From NCBI GenBank assembly GCA_903875045.1, contig CAIQUS010000238.1, positions 1 to 58,283 on the forward strand: a DNA stretch of 58,283 nucleotides. Direction: 5' to 3'. Each line of letters opens with the position of its first letter. The first letter of the stretch is position 1. The notes beneath the pieces are model-generated. The model did not search any database. It was not told the DNA's origin and saw only the letters and a list, made by a program, of their open reading frames with translations. The position numbers and the translations under genes were made by a program. Origin of the DNA: an uncultured Bacteroidales bacterium (lineage in GTDB: Bacteria > Bacteroidota > Bacteroidia > Bacteroidales > FEN-979). Shown piece by piece: positions 1 through 8,289 of this stretch.

Positions 1-262
1 AGTTTCGCAAAGTTATAATTATCTGCGAGTTATCTCTGCGGCTCTTTGCGGTTTCTTTGTGTTCTTTGCGGTTTAACATTTTTTCAAATGGTGATTTGAT
101 GAATAAACGACTTTTCGGAGTGGACTCAAAATTTGGAGATTTGGAGATTTGAGAATTTGGAGATGTGAATTTAGATTGTTGAGTAAAGATTAGCGACACA
201 AAATCGTAAATCGTAAATCGTAAATCGTAAATCGTAAATCGTAAATCGTCATTTGTCACTCG
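1..262. repeat. Repeat-filled spacer with three or four short-repeat families
   Basis: No gene is visible here. Several unrelated short-repeat families lie side by side. Positions about 34-75 carry a degenerate motif around CTTTGCGGTTT. Positions 131-165 repeat the unit GATTTGGA. Positions 201-249 hold seven perfect copies of the 7-mer AAATCGT. Positions about 250-276 carry CGTCACT/CGTCATT variants. The last runs up to the stop codon of the leftward gene ending at 263. No open frame, terminator or tRNA was recognised. Confidence 0.8.
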
Positions 263-1162
263 TCACTCGTCATTTCCCTCATCCAGATACCTGAACATAA
301 TCTCTTCATAGCTGTCGATCCTGCGGTCGCGAAGAAAGGGCCAGTGAATCCGGGTTTTTTCTATTTTTCCGAGTTTGAGTTCCTGCACATGTATTTCTTC
401 CTGATCGTGTGTTGCCTGGTAAAGGCATACACCAAAAGGGTCTGAAACGAAGGAACCGCCCCAGAAATTCATATCGCCTTCTATCCCGGTGCGGTTCACT
501 GAAACAACAAACACCCCGTTGGCAATGGCGTGGCTGCGCTGGATGGTTTGCCATGCCTGGTATTGTTGTTGATTCAGCTCTTTCCGTTGTGAAATGGCCC
601 ATCCGATGGCCGTGGGGTAAAAAATGATCTGGGCACCCAACAGACTTGTGATGCGGGCTGCCTCCGGATACCACTGGTCCCAGCAAATGAGGGTGCCGAT
701 GGTGGCATATTTTGTCCGGAAAACTTTATAGCCGTTATCTCCGGGAGTGAAATAAAATTTTTCATAATATCCGGGATCATCGGGAATATGATGTTTACGG
801 TATTTTCCCAGGTATTTGCCATCGGCATCGATCACCGCAACCGTATTATGGTAAAGTCCTTCGGCGCGTTTTTCGAATAACGAAGCTACGATCACAACAT
901 TGAGTTCTTTTGCCAATTTCTCAAACATGTGGGTTGTCGGCCCGGGAATGGCCTCCGCCAGGCTGAAGTAGTCGTAGTTCTCCTCCCAGCAAAAATAGGA
1001 GGAGGCAAACAATTCCTGCAAACAGATGATCTGCGCACCTTTCCCTGCAGCCTCCCTGATCCGGATGACCGACTTCTCGATGTTTTCATTTTTGTCGGTA
1101 CCACAACTCATCTGTATTAAACCGACACGCACCAATTCATTATTTCTCACACTCCCATCCAT
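263..1162 (-). CDS. aguB: N-carbamoylputrescine amidase (carbon-nitrogen hydrolase family)
   Basis: Predicted cytoplasmic nitrilase-superfamily amidohydrolase that converts N-carbamoylputrescine to putrescine, CO2 and ammonia in the agmatine route to putrescine. The Glu-Lys-Cys catalytic triad is visible: E50 in 'CLQELF', K123 in 'YRKHHIPD' and C160 in 'LICWDQWYPEAAR'. The WDQWYPEAAR stretch after the Cys is typical of the AguB subgroup rather than of general nitrilases. The length of 299 aa is normal. The ATG at 1162 is used; GLIQMSCG follows close behind it, as in homologues. The usual partner, agmatine deiminase (aguA), is not in the window but could lie left of base 1. Subfamily assignment is strong; substrate is inferred. 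Confidence 0.9.
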   Translation of the reverse strand: MDGSVRNNELVRVGLIQMSCGTDKNENIEKSVIRIREAAGKGAQIICLQELFASSYFCWEENYDYFSLAEAIPGPTTHMFEKLAKELNVVIVASLFEKRAEGLYHNTVAVIDADGKYLGKYRKHHIPDDPGYYEKFYFTPGDNGYKVFRTKYATIGTLICWDQWYPEAARITSLLGAQIIFYPTAIGWAISQRKELNQQQYQAWQTIQRSHAIANGVFVVSVNRTGIEGDMNFWGGSFVSDPFGVCLYQATHDQEEIHVQELKLGKIEKTRIHWPFLRDRRIDSYEEIMFRYLDEGNDE

Positions 1163-1226
1163 GAATCTATGTAAATTACTGCTATAACTTCCAATTCCCC
1201 GCTTACCTGCTCACCCGCTCACCTGT

Positions 1227-2144
1227 TTACTCCAAAAAAAACTTCCTCACCATCACCACCCCCTCATGCTGAACCTGCAAAAGATAAATGCCCCGGATCA
1301 GATTATCATAAGGAACAATCCGACGGCCAGTGGTGACATGCTCTGGCGATAAGGAATGAACAGTTTCACCACGCATATTGATTAATTTCACCGAAGTGCT
1401 TTGTACTTCAGGGAAATCAAAGAAAACCATCAACCTCTTTGTTTCACGATCGTTATAAACACGGATGCCTGAGGCCGGGTCTTTTTTGTCAAAACCGACG
1501 GTATAATCGAGGTACAGGTCATCAAGATACAGGATAGTTCCGATGGTCATTACTTCCTGTGCTGTTGACATGGCGATGATGTTCATCGAATCAGGCGCAG
1601 TTGCACTGATGTAATCGATCCAGGCCGAAAATGGGGCCCAGTCGGTAACAGTATCTTTGGTTGAAAAAGCGCCAAACCCCAGTGTATCCTGAATACCGCC
1701 AGTTGTTTTGGTCAGTCCGATGCCGATCACACAACTATCACCGCCTTTCGGCAGGTATTTGTAATATCCCTTGAGATGGGTAGGCACATCTACAACCGGC
1801 ACACCGCCAGATAAAACAAAAGTTCCCCCGGTAATATCAACGGTGATTTTTCCGCAAGTCATAAATCCCGGCACATCCAGCGGGGGAAGTGTAAGATGTT
1901 TTGTTTCAAGTTTTACAGAAAAGCTGCCCGTACCATGATGGTCGGTGCTTTTCGAGACTACCGTCGTTCCAAAGAACGGAATTGCCATCAACTCTTCATT
2001 TGGTGTGTCCCAACCTGTTGGATTCGAGTAATTGCCGAAGCTTGTCCAGTCTTCAAAGCTTGCATTCGGAATGACCGTTTGTCCGTTGAGAAGTGCTGCC
2101 GTCATCAAAAGGCCGCAAAAGATAATAGCTTTAATTTTCTTCAT
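1227..2144 (-). CDS. Secreted protein with T9SS type A sorting domain
   Basis: Predicted extracellular or cell-surface protein of about 305 aa. The start is set at the ATG at 2144, giving MKKIKAIIFCGLLMTAALLNGQ, a clear signal peptide. An upstream in-frame extension only translates the AAATCGT tandem repeat ('FTIYDLRF') and overlaps the divergent gene at 2259, so it is rejected. After the signal comes a 'PNASFEDW' start common in Bacteroidota surface beta-sandwich proteins. The C-terminal ~75 residues ('IRVYNDRETKRLMVFF...' to 'GIYLLQVQHEGVVMVRKFFLE') resemble a type A T9SS sorting domain that would be cleaved after export. No enzymatic motif was recognised; a carbohydrate-binding role is possible but unproven. 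Confidence 0.75.
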   Translation of the reverse strand: MKKIKAIIFCGLLMTAALLNGQTVIPNASFEDWTSFGNYSNPTGWDTPNEELMAIPFFGTTVVSKSTDHHGTGSFSVKLETKHLTLPPLDVPGFMTCGKITVDITGGTFVLSGGVPVVDVPTHLKGYYKYLPKGGDSCVIGIGLTKTTGGIQDTLGFGAFSTKDTVTDWAPFSAWIDYISATAPDSMNIIAMSTAQEVMTIGTILYLDDLYLDYTVGFDKKDPASGIRVYNDRETKRLMVFFDFPEVQSTSVKLINMRGETVHSLSPEHVTTGRRIVPYDNLIRGIYLLQVQHEGVVMVRKFFLE

Positions 2145-2190
2145 AAATCGTAAATCGTAAATCGTAAATCGTAAATCGTCATTCGTAAAT
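2145..2190. repeat. AAATCGT tandem repeat (5 copies)
   Basis: Five consecutive AAATCGT units (2145-2179) start directly next to the ATG of the leftward cargo gene, followed by a CATTCGTAAAT flank. The same flank occurs beside the copy in the ribD leader. The array lies in the divergent spacer between two genes, so it is in the 5' leader of the leftward gene. Confidence 0.9.
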
Positions 2191-2236
2191 CCCTCCCGCT
2201 TCTTCCAAAGGAATGTAAAATTAAGATATTTCATCA

Positions 2237-2244
2237 TATCTTTG
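2237..2244 (+). promoter_or_regulatory. Candidate Bacteroidota -7 box (TATCTTTG)
   Basis: TATCTTTG matches the Bacteroidota sigma-ABfr -7 consensus TAnnTTTG, 15 bp before the ATG at 2259. This implies a very short leader. No clear -33 element was seen. Confidence 0.4.
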
Positions 2245-2258
2245 AAAAAAATATCCTC

Positions 2259-4292
2259 ATGAAGTGCTTCCGGCATTGCTTTCTCCAACTACAGCTGTTA
2301 TTCTTTATTCTCCTTTTACCTGTCTTAACATCCGCTGAAATATTTACCGGGAGCAGATCGGGGGGAAATATCTACAGGGTTGATCCAGCTCTCGATACCT
2401 GTAAAATCAAGCTGGATAAAAAGACCGAAAAAATATTTCAGGAAGGAATTGATTATTTGAAAAAGGGCAATTATAACCAGGCGGGCATTCAAATGAGGAA
2501 TGTGGTAAAAAATGAACCAGCCTGCGTAGATGCCTATTTTGTTTTGGGTCTGGTATATTATAAAAAGCAGGATTACAATTTGAAGGAGGCAGAGAAAAAC
2601 TTCGCAAAGGTTGTTGAATTATGTCCTGCTTATGATGTTTACACTTATTACTACCTTGGGGAGATATATTATGGTCAGGAGAATTTTGAACTTGCCGCAC
2701 CAAATCTGACTGAATTTCTCAAGGATGTGGATAAAATCAAAAAGGATGAGGATTATGAAAGGGCAGTTGCTTTGTTGAAATATTCAAATTTTTATAATGA
2801 GATGGTCAAAAAACCTGTGCCTTTTGAGCCAAAAGTTGTGCAGGGCATCTCTACCCCCGAAAATGAATATTTGCCAATTCTTTCCCCCGATAATCAAATG
2901 GCCTTTTTTACAAGGGAAATCAGGATTGATCCGAATAAAAACAGTCTTACACAAGAGGTTCGGATGAAGGAGAAGTTCATTTTCAGTATAAGAAATGGTG
3001 CAGGTAAGTTTGAAGCGGGCGAAGAAATGCCCAGGCCCTTTAACATGCATGATAATGAAGGAGGTGCCACCTTGACAGCCGACAACAACATACTTTGTTA
3101 TACTGTATGCAAATTCGACCCGGTTAAAAAATATCTTAATTGTGACATATATATATCCGAAAATTCCGGAGGATATTGGAGCGACATAAAGAGTTTGAGC
3201 GACAAAATCAACCTGCCGGGTTCATGGGAATCACAACCCTCCCTATCTGCTGATGGCAGCACACTCTATTTTGTGAGCGACCGGGCCGGAGGATTTGGCG
3301 GGTACGACATTTACCGTTCAATAAAAAGTGATTCGGGGGTATGGGGAACTCCCATTAACCTTGGCCTTGGTATCAATTCCAGGGGAAATGAGAAGTCACC
3401 ATTCATTCACCCTGATGGGAAAACACTCTATTTCTCCTCGGATGGTTTAATGGGTTTGGGCGGATATGATATATTTTATTCCAAATCGGATGAAAATGGA
3501 AGCTGGTCTAAACCCAAAAATATCGGATATCCGATAAATTCCCCGGATGATGAGGTGGGTTTTTTTGTCAGTACGGATGGAACACAGGGCTTTTTTGCTT
3601 CCAATAAATTCGCCGGGAACGGAGGCTGGGACCTCTATTCTTTCGATCTGTATGATGCAGCGCGTCCGGAGAGAGTGCTGTTCATCAAAGGAAATGTGAA
3701 GGCAGAATCCTCAGCCGAGCCATTAACCGCGAGGATTGAACTGAAAAATATTGAAACAAAAAAGATTTCCAAAATTCCAATGGATACCTTAACAGGTAAT
3801 TATGTCGCCATTGCTCCATTCAACAGCGATTATATCATGACCGTAAAGAAGGCAGATCATGTATTTGAATCAAAATATATTTCCAGGATTGACAGTGTAT
3901 TTAAAATTCCAGCCAAGGTTGATATTGAGATGAAACCCATAGAACTCAATAAATCATACAGGATCAATGATATCTATTTCTCGTTTAACTCATTTGATCT
4001 TACCCTTGAATCAAAAATTGTCCTCGATCAATTACTGGATTTTTTAACCGATAACAAAAATATCAGCATTGAAGTGCAAGGGCATACCGACAATATCGGG
4101 AATGATGCAAGCAACCTGAAACTCTCTGAGAATCGCGCCCGGTCAGTCTATAACTATCTGAAAGAACAGGGAATCGATGAAACCCGGCTTACATTTAAGG
4201 GATTTGGAAAGTCGATGCCTGTTGCCGATAATACATCCGAGGAAGGAAGATCCAAAAATCGAAGGACCGTCTTTGTGATTACGAGGAAATAG
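2259..4292 (+). CDS. TPR / PD40 beta-propeller / OmpA-domain envelope protein (PorE-like)
   Basis: Predicted outer-membrane-associated, peptidoglycan-binding protein of 677 aa. In order: a signal peptide (about residues 1-26); TPR-like helices (about 55-150, 'YFVLGLVYYKKQDY', 'YYLGEIYYGQENFELA'); PD40/WD40-like blades (about 195-450, repeated 'SADGSTLYFVSDRAGGFGGYDIY' type motifs); a carboxypeptidase-regulatory-like segment ('IKGNVKAESSAEPLTARIELKN'); and a C-terminal OmpA domain (about 565-677) with 'VQGHTDNIGN', 'LSENRARSVYNYL' and 'NRRTVFVI'. This architecture matches PorE of the type IX secretion machinery and many related proteins that link surface complexes to peptidoglycan. It stands alone here, so membership of the core T9SS is not established. 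Confidence 0.85.
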   Translation: MKCFRHCFLQLQLLFFILLLPVLTSAEIFTGSRSGGNIYRVDPALDTCKIKLDKKTEKIFQEGIDYLKKGNYNQAGIQMRNVVKNEPACVDAYFVLGLVYYKKQDYNLKEAEKNFAKVVELCPAYDVYTYYYLGEIYYGQENFELAAPNLTEFLKDVDKIKKDEDYERAVALLKYSNFYNEMVKKPVPFEPKVVQGISTPENEYLPILSPDNQMAFFTREIRIDPNKNSLTQEVRMKEKFIFSIRNGAGKFEAGEEMPRPFNMHDNEGGATLTADNNILCYTVCKFDPVKKYLNCDIYISENSGGYWSDIKSLSDKINLPGSWESQPSLSADGSTLYFVSDRAGGFGGYDIYRSIKSDSGVWGTPINLGLGINSRGNEKSPFIHPDGKTLYFSSDGLMGLGGYDIFYSKSDENGSWSKPKNIGYPINSPDDEVGFFVSTDGTQGFFASNKFAGNGGWDLYSFDLYDAARPERVLFIKGNVKAESSAEPLTARIELKNIETKKISKIPMDTLTGNYVAIAPFNSDYIMTVKKADHVFESKYISRIDSVFKIPAKVDIEMKPIELNKSYRINDIYFSFNSFDLTLESKIVLDQLLDFLTDNKNISIEVQGHTDNIGNDASNLKLSENRARSVYNYLKEQGIDETRLTFKGFGKSMPVADNTSEEGRSKNRRTVFVITRK

Positions 4293-4297
4293 GATAA

Positions 4298-4352
4298 GGG
4301 TGACGGGTGACACGTGACACGTGATGGGTGACGCATGACAGGTGACGGGTGA
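4298..4352. repeat. Degenerate GGTGACGG-type tandem repeat
   Basis: Seven or so degenerate units built on GTGAC (GGTGACGG, GTGACACG, GTGATGG, GTGACGCA) fill the whole spacer between the convergent OmpA-domain gene and ribH. It is unrelated in sequence to the AAATCGT family. No rho-independent terminator with a T-run was seen here. Confidence 0.8.
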
Positions 4353-4360
4353 CCAGTTTT

Positions 4361-4822
4361 CTATATTTCCTTCATCAGATTGGCCATCTCAATCGCTGCC
4401 AGGGATGCATCAAACCCTTTGTTTCCGCCTTTTGTTCCGGCACGTTCTATGGCTTGTTCTATGTTGTCGGTAGTCAGTACACCGAAAATCACAGGGTAAC
4501 CGGTTTCCAGTCCAACATGGGCAACCCCTTTTGAGACTTCCGATGCCACATAATCAAAATGTGGTGTGGCCCCGCGGATCACTGCTCCCAGACAAATCAC
4601 GGCATCATATTTTTTACTGCCAGCCATCCTTTTGGCAAGAATTGGGATTTCGAAAGCCCCGGGCGACCAGATTACATCAATGTTTTCATCATCAGCGCCA
4701 TGACGTTTTAAACCGTCAAGACATCCGGCTAATAATTTACCACTGATAAATTCGTTAAAACGGGCAATCACGATTCCGAATTTCAGACCAGTGGCATCAA
4801 GTTTTCCTTCAATTGTTCTCAT
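4361..4822 (-). CDS. ribH: 6,7-dimethyl-8-ribityllumazine synthase
   Basis: Penultimate step of riboflavin synthesis: condenses 5-amino-6-ribitylaminouracil with 3,4-dihydroxy-2-butanone-4-phosphate to lumazine. Family signatures are present: '[12 protein letters not shown]' near the N-terminus, '[12 protein letters not shown]', '[20 protein letters not shown]' and '[10 protein letters not shown]'. The start is placed at the ATG at 4822 ([10 protein letters not shown], 153 aa, normal length); an upstream in-frame extension lacks homology to the family. It is the last gene of the riboflavin operon and is separated from ribBA by about 150 bp containing two REP-like palindromes. Confidence 0.95.
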   Translation of the reverse strand: MRTIEGKLDATGLKFGIVIARFNEFISGKLLAGCLDGLKRHGADDENIDVIWSPGAFEIPILAKRMAGSKKYDAVICLGAVIRGATPHFDYVASEVSKGVAHVGLETGYPVIFGVLTTDNIEQAIERAGTKGGNKGFDASLAAIEMANLMKEI

Positions 4823-4882
4823 GGGATTGACTCTTATGTTAAGACTAATGTTATTAAATAGCAATCAATATTCTGTTTCGTG

Positions 4883-4970
4883 GCCGTCAGCTGGGCCGTC
4901 AGCTGAAGCTGACGGCAATAGATCAACTGTGATTTATCTCGACCGTCAGCTGAAGCTGACGGCAATAGAT
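4883..4970. repeat. Pair of REP-like palindromes in the ribBA-ribH spacer
   Basis: Two identical 20-bp palindromes (4896-4915 and 4943-4962), each pairing CCGTCAGCT with AGCTGACGG around a 2-nt centre, are followed by the same tail CAATAGAT. A partial third copy lies at 4883-4894. They are in direct orientation and would form strong hairpins in the rib transcript. The core GCTGAAGC and the CAATAGAT tail relate them to the palindromes at 6968-6987 and 7030-7049. Confidence 0.85.
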
Positions 4971-4975
4971 GTGCT

Positions 4976-6217
4976 TTATTTGGTTTTTAACGGGTTTGCT
5001 TCCACATCTTCCGCAAAATTCAGTATGTGGCCCATCTTCTCTTTTTTTGTTTTCATGTAGCGGATATTTTTCGAATTGCTGGTGGTTTGTATCGGAATGC
5101 GTTCGATGAGTTCCAGCCCAAATCCTTCAATGCCTGAAATTTTCTGGGGATTGTTGGTCAGTAGCCGAAGTTTTTTAATTCCAAGGTCTACAAGTATTTC
5201 AGCCCCGGTGCCGTAATCGCGTAAATCAGCATCAAATCCAAGCGCTTTGTTTGCCTCAACCGTATCCATTCCTTTGTCCTGTAATGAATATGCCCGCATT
5301 TTATTGTTTAATCCGATACCCCGGCCTTCCTGCCGCATGTACAGCAATACTCCCCGGCCTTCCTTTGCAATCCTTTTCATGGCAAGTTCGAGCTGGTCGC
5401 CGCAGTCACAGCGCATCGAGCCAAAAACATCACCGGTAAGGCATTCAGAGTGAACACGTACCAGAACTGGTTCCCCATCCGTGATTTCGCCTTTTACCAG
5501 GGCGAGATGATTTTCTTTACTAATTTTACTTACATAACTATAGGCTTTGAATTCACCGTATTTTGTAGGCATATCAACTACTGCAGCCCGTTCGACCAGG
5601 GTTTCCGACTTACGGCGGAAATCGATCAGTGCAGCGATGGTGATGATCTTCAGATTGTGTTGTTTTACATACTCCATCAGTTCAGGCACACGTGCCATCG
5701 AACCATCATCATTCATTATTTCGCAAATAACACCTGCCGGATACAACCCGGCCATGGTGGCCAGGTCAACCGAAGCCTCGGTATGCCCTGCCCTTACCAG
5801 TACTCCGCCATCGCGGTATTCAATTGGGAAAATATGCCCGGGCCGGGTAAAATCCCTCGCTTTTGTCTGGTTATCGATAAGTCTCTTGATGGTCAAAGAA
5901 CGTTCCTGCGCCGAGATACCTGTTGCACATTCAATGGCATCAACCGAAACGGTAAAAGCAGTACGGTTCGGATCTGTGTTTTTAACAACCATCCGTTCAA
6001 TGTTCAGCTCTTCCAAACGTTCACGGACAATGGGCATGCATATTAACCCCCCGCCATGTTTGGCCATAAAATTGATGACGGAAGGGGTGACTTTTTCGGC
6101 GGCAATCACCAGATCTCCTTCATTTTCCCGGTCTTCATCATCAACCACTACAATCATTTTCCCACGGCGGATATCTTCCAGTGCTTCTTCAATGGTGTTA
6201 AATTTATAGTTCGTCAT
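4976..6217 (-). CDS. ribBA: Bifunctional 3,4-dihydroxy-2-butanone-4-phosphate synthase / GTP cyclohydrolase II
   Basis: Supplies both precursors of riboflavin: the four-carbon unit from ribulose-5-phosphate and the pyrimidine from GTP. The N-terminal half (about 1-200) is the RibB domain, with the acidic metal-binding loop 'DDEDRENEGDL', 'GHTEASVDLATMAGL' and 'GVICEIMNDDGSMAR'. The C-terminal half (about 205-400) is the RibA domain, with the zinc site 'RVHSECLTGDVFGSMRCDCG' and 'YMRQEGRGIGL'. At 413 aa it is a normal full-length fusion. The ATG at 6217 gives MTNYKFNTIEEAL, a normal N-terminus. It lies 28 bp downstream of ribE. Confidence 0.96.
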   Translation of the reverse strand: MTNYKFNTIEEALEDIRRGKMIVVVDDEDRENEGDLVIAAEKVTPSVINFMAKHGGGLICMPIVRERLEELNIERMVVKNTDPNRTAFTVSVDAIECATGISAQERSLTIKRLIDNQTKARDFTRPGHIFPIEYRDGGVLVRAGHTEASVDLATMAGLYPAGVICEIMNDDGSMARVPELMEYVKQHNLKIITIAALIDFRRKSETLVERAAVVDMPTKYGEFKAYSYVSKISKENHLALVKGEITDGEPVLVRVHSECLTGDVFGSMRCDCGDQLELAMKRIAKEGRGVLLYMRQEGRGIGLNNKMRAYSLQDKGMDTVEANKALGFDADLRDYGTGAEILVDLGIKKLRLLTNNPQKISGIEGFGLELIERIPIQTTSNSKNIRYMKTKKEKMGHILNFAEDVEANPLKTK

Positions 6218-6245
6218 AGCTCGCTTTTTGAGTTCAATTAGTCAG

Positions 6246-6887
6246 TTAGATGAAGTTGTTCTTTGTGAGAAAATCCATATCGATTTTTTTTTCGCCAGAA
6301 CGATGTTGTTGCAGCTTTTCAATATATTTCGCAATAATATCACATTCAATGTTCAGCAGATCACCGGTTTTTTTATCCAGAATGGTTGTAAATTGTTGTG
6401 TGTGAGGGATAATCGAAACGCTAAAGGAGTTGGTATCGGTTGTTGTAACAGTCAGACTTATGCCATCAAGGGCAACAGAACCTTTATCGACGATGTAACG
6501 AAAAATGGCAGCCTCGGCGGTAATTTTAAACCAGGTGGCGTTATCTTCATCCCATCGGCGGACAATCTTTCCAGTTCCATCAATGTGACCGCTTACCAGG
6601 TGGCCTCCAATCCGGTCGATGAGTCGCAGAGCCCGTTCGAGGTTGACTGTACTTCCTTGTTTCAGCATACTGAGACTCGTTTGCCGGATCGTTTCAGGCA
6701 TCACATCTGCAGAGAAATAATCCGGACCAAAAGATGTTACAGTAAGACAAACCCCATTTGTACAAATACTGTCACCCGTTTTCATATCTTCCACAACCAG
6801 TTTTGCCTGGATGGTTAACTGAGACGATCGGGAGCCGTGTTTAATGGCTCTGATGATCCCGGTTTCTTCAATAATTCCTGTAAACAT
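6246..6887 (-). CDS. ribE: Riboflavin synthase, alpha subunit
   Basis: Dismutates two 6,7-dimethyl-8-ribityllumazine molecules to riboflavin and 5-amino-6-ribitylaminouracil. The hallmark N-terminus MFTGIIEETG is present. The two lumazine-binding barrel repeats are visible, the first with 'GDSICTNGVCLTVTS' and 'RALRLIDRIGGHLVSGHIDGTG', the second with 'GSVALDGISLTVT' and 'SVSIIPHT'. At 213 aa it is typical length with a short lysine-rich C-terminal tail. It follows ribD after about 205 bp of REP-containing spacer. Confidence 0.95.
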   Translation of the reverse strand: MFTGIIEETGIIRAIKHGSRSSQLTIQAKLVVEDMKTGDSICTNGVCLTVTSFGPDYFSADVMPETIRQTSLSMLKQGSTVNLERALRLIDRIGGHLVSGHIDGTGKIVRRWDEDNATWFKITAEAAIFRYIVDKGSVALDGISLTVTTTDTNSFSVSIIPHTQQFTTILDKKTGDLLNIECDIIAKYIEKLQQHRSGEKKIDMDFLTKNNFI

Positions 6888-6930
6888 AAAAAAAGCTCAA
6901 ATTCCAAATTGCAAGTCTCAAATTCAATGG

Positions 6931-7084
6931 GGCTAAAGCCAAGGATTATCCAATCTTTCCATTGATACAGTCAGCTAAAGCTGACTGCAATAGATCATCT
7001 TTAATTTTCTTTCGATCGTTTTTTCATTGCAGTTGGCTTTAGCCAACTGTTAATGTGATAATTCAATTTTCCGGCTTTAGCCAC
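6931..7084. repeat. Cluster of REP-like palindromes in the ribD-ribE spacer, two of them inverted to each other
   Basis: Two 20-bp palindromes are clear. 6968-6987 pairs CAGTCAGCT with AGCTGACTG and is followed by CAATAGATC. 7030-7049 pairs CAGTTGGCT with AGCCAACTG and is preceded by CATTG, so it is the opposite orientation of the same element. Shorter relatives with the cores GGCTAAAGCC (6931-6940) and GGCTTTAGCC (7073-7082) flank them. Inverted pairs like this resemble REP/BIME units. No transposase is present in the window. Confidence 0.8.
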
Positions 7085-7092
7085 ATTGTTTA

Positions 7093-8184
7093 CTATACCC
7101 ATGCTTCAATCATTAAATCCTGTCCCACTTTTCTGGTCCTCATATTTTTAAGGTTGATGGCATCTTCCATTGTTTCAATACCATTCCCACCTACTGAAGT
7201 TGGAGCATTCACTCCTCCAAGTATTTTTGGTGCGATGAAGGTAATCATTTTATCTACAATTCCTTCCTGTAATGCTGAAAAGGCCAGGGTACTCCCGCCT
7301 TCGATCATGATACTGTCAACACCCATTTTGCCCAGTGATTGCATGACAAAACTCAGGTCAACTACGCTATTTTTTACAGGGCAGATGAGTACCTGGGCCC
7401 CCATCCGTTCAATCTGTTTTATTTTTTGAGGATCGGCCAATCCGGTGGTGGCAATGATGGTCAGCTGAGGATCGTTAGAAAGCAACTTTGCTTCAGTTGA
7501 AATACGGCCATGAGTGTCGGCAATCACTTTCAACGGATTTTTCCAGGTACCTTTCATGCGGATATTCAGAAGCGGGTCATCAAACAAAACGGTATTCACA
7601 CCTACCATCACGGCACTGAGCTGTTGCCTGAGCAAATGGACCATTTTTCTGGATGCTTCGCCGGTAATCCATCTGGATGCATTCGTTACGGTAGCGATTT
7701 TCCCATCCAGCGTCATGGCTGATTTCAACAAAACGAACGGACGTTGAGTACTGATGTATTTGATAAAAGCTTCATTCATTTCTCTGACCTGGGATTCCAT
7801 CAGCCCGAGCTCCACCCTGATGCCATTGGATTGCATAAAAGAAATCCCTTTCCCATTTACCAGGGGATTGGGGTCAGCCATGCCGATAACCACCCTTGCA
7901 ATTCTTTTTTCAACAATCAGGTTTACACATGGAGGTGTTTTTCCTGTATGTGCACAAGGTTCAAGCGTAACATATAATGTAGATCCGGCAACAGCATCAT
8001 CTGAAATTCCCAGCATTGCATTTACTTCAGCATGATTTCCGCCAAAATATTCATGAAATCCCTCTCCGATAACTTGCCCATCCTTCACCACCACAGCACC
8101 CACCATCGGATTCGGATTCACCCAGCCGGCTCCCCGCCACGCCAGTTTAACCGCCCTCTTCATATATTTAACGTCATCGGACAT
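7093..8184 (-). CDS. ribD: Bifunctional diaminohydroxyphosphoribosylaminopyrimidine deaminase / 5-amino-6-(5-phosphoribosylamino)uracil reductase
   Basis: Second and third steps of the pyrimidine branch of riboflavin synthesis. The N-terminal cytidine-deaminase-like domain (about 1-145) has the zinc motifs 'NHAEVNAM' and 'PCAHTGKTPPC'. The C-terminal domain (about 150-363) is a DHFR-like reductase, with 'LLKSAMTLDGKIAT' and 'SIMIEGGSTLAFSAL'. The start is set to the ATG at 8184 (MSDDVKYMKRAVKLA, 363 aa), which matches homologues. A longer reading from 8229 only translates the AAATCGT repeat and the riboswitch terminator, so it is rejected. First gene of the FMN-riboswitch-controlled operon. 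Confidence 0.95.
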   Translation of the reverse strand: MSDDVKYMKRAVKLAWRGAGWVNPNPMVGAVVVKDGQVIGEGFHEYFGGNHAEVNAMLGISDDAVAGSTLYVTLEPCAHTGKTPPCVNLIVEKRIARVVIGMADPNPLVNGKGISFMQSNGIRVELGLMESQVREMNEAFIKYISTQRPFVLLKSAMTLDGKIATVTNASRWITGEASRKMVHLLRQQLSAVMVGVNTVLFDDPLLNIRMKGTWKNPLKVIADTHGRISTEAKLLSNDPQLTIIATTGLADPQKIKQIERMGAQVLICPVKNSVVDLSFVMQSLGKMGVDSIMIEGGSTLAFSALQEGIVDKMITFIAPKILGGVNAPTSVGGNGIETMEDAINLKNMRTRKVGQDLMIEAWV

Positions 8185-8185
8185 T

Positions 8186-8213
8186 CGTAAATCGTAAATC
8201 GTAAATCGTAAAT
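8186..8213. repeat. CGTAAAT tandem repeat (4 copies) in the ribD leader
   Basis: Four CGTAAAT units, the same family as at 201-249, 2145-2179 and 11672-11815, sit between the T-run of the riboswitch terminator and the ribD ATG at 8184. The flank CATTCGTAAAT is shared with the copy at 2180-2190. Confidence 0.9.
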
Positions 8214-8248
8214 AAAAACGCCCCATCACCTAACGGCAACAGGGCGTA
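8212..8248 (-). terminator. Intrinsic terminator of the FMN riboswitch
   Basis: Read leftward, ACGCCC (8247-8242) pairs with GGGCGT (8223-8218) across an 18-nt apical region, followed by TTTTTATTT. It lies between the FMN aptamer and ribD, where a regulated terminator is expected. The alternative antiterminator pairing could not be identified by eye. Confidence 0.75.
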
Positions 8249-8289
8249 ATCCTATTTAAAATGATAAATTGGTCAGATTAAATACGATT

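Noticed and set aside
201-249. Regular direct repeats that could be taken for a CRISPR array
   Set aside because: The units are 7 bp and contiguous, with no spacers of 30-40 bp and no cas genes in the window.
2259-4292. Calling this gene porE of the core T9SS
   Set aside because: The architecture fits, but several PorE-like paralogues are common in the phylum and no core gene (porK-N, porT, porV, sov) is adjacent.
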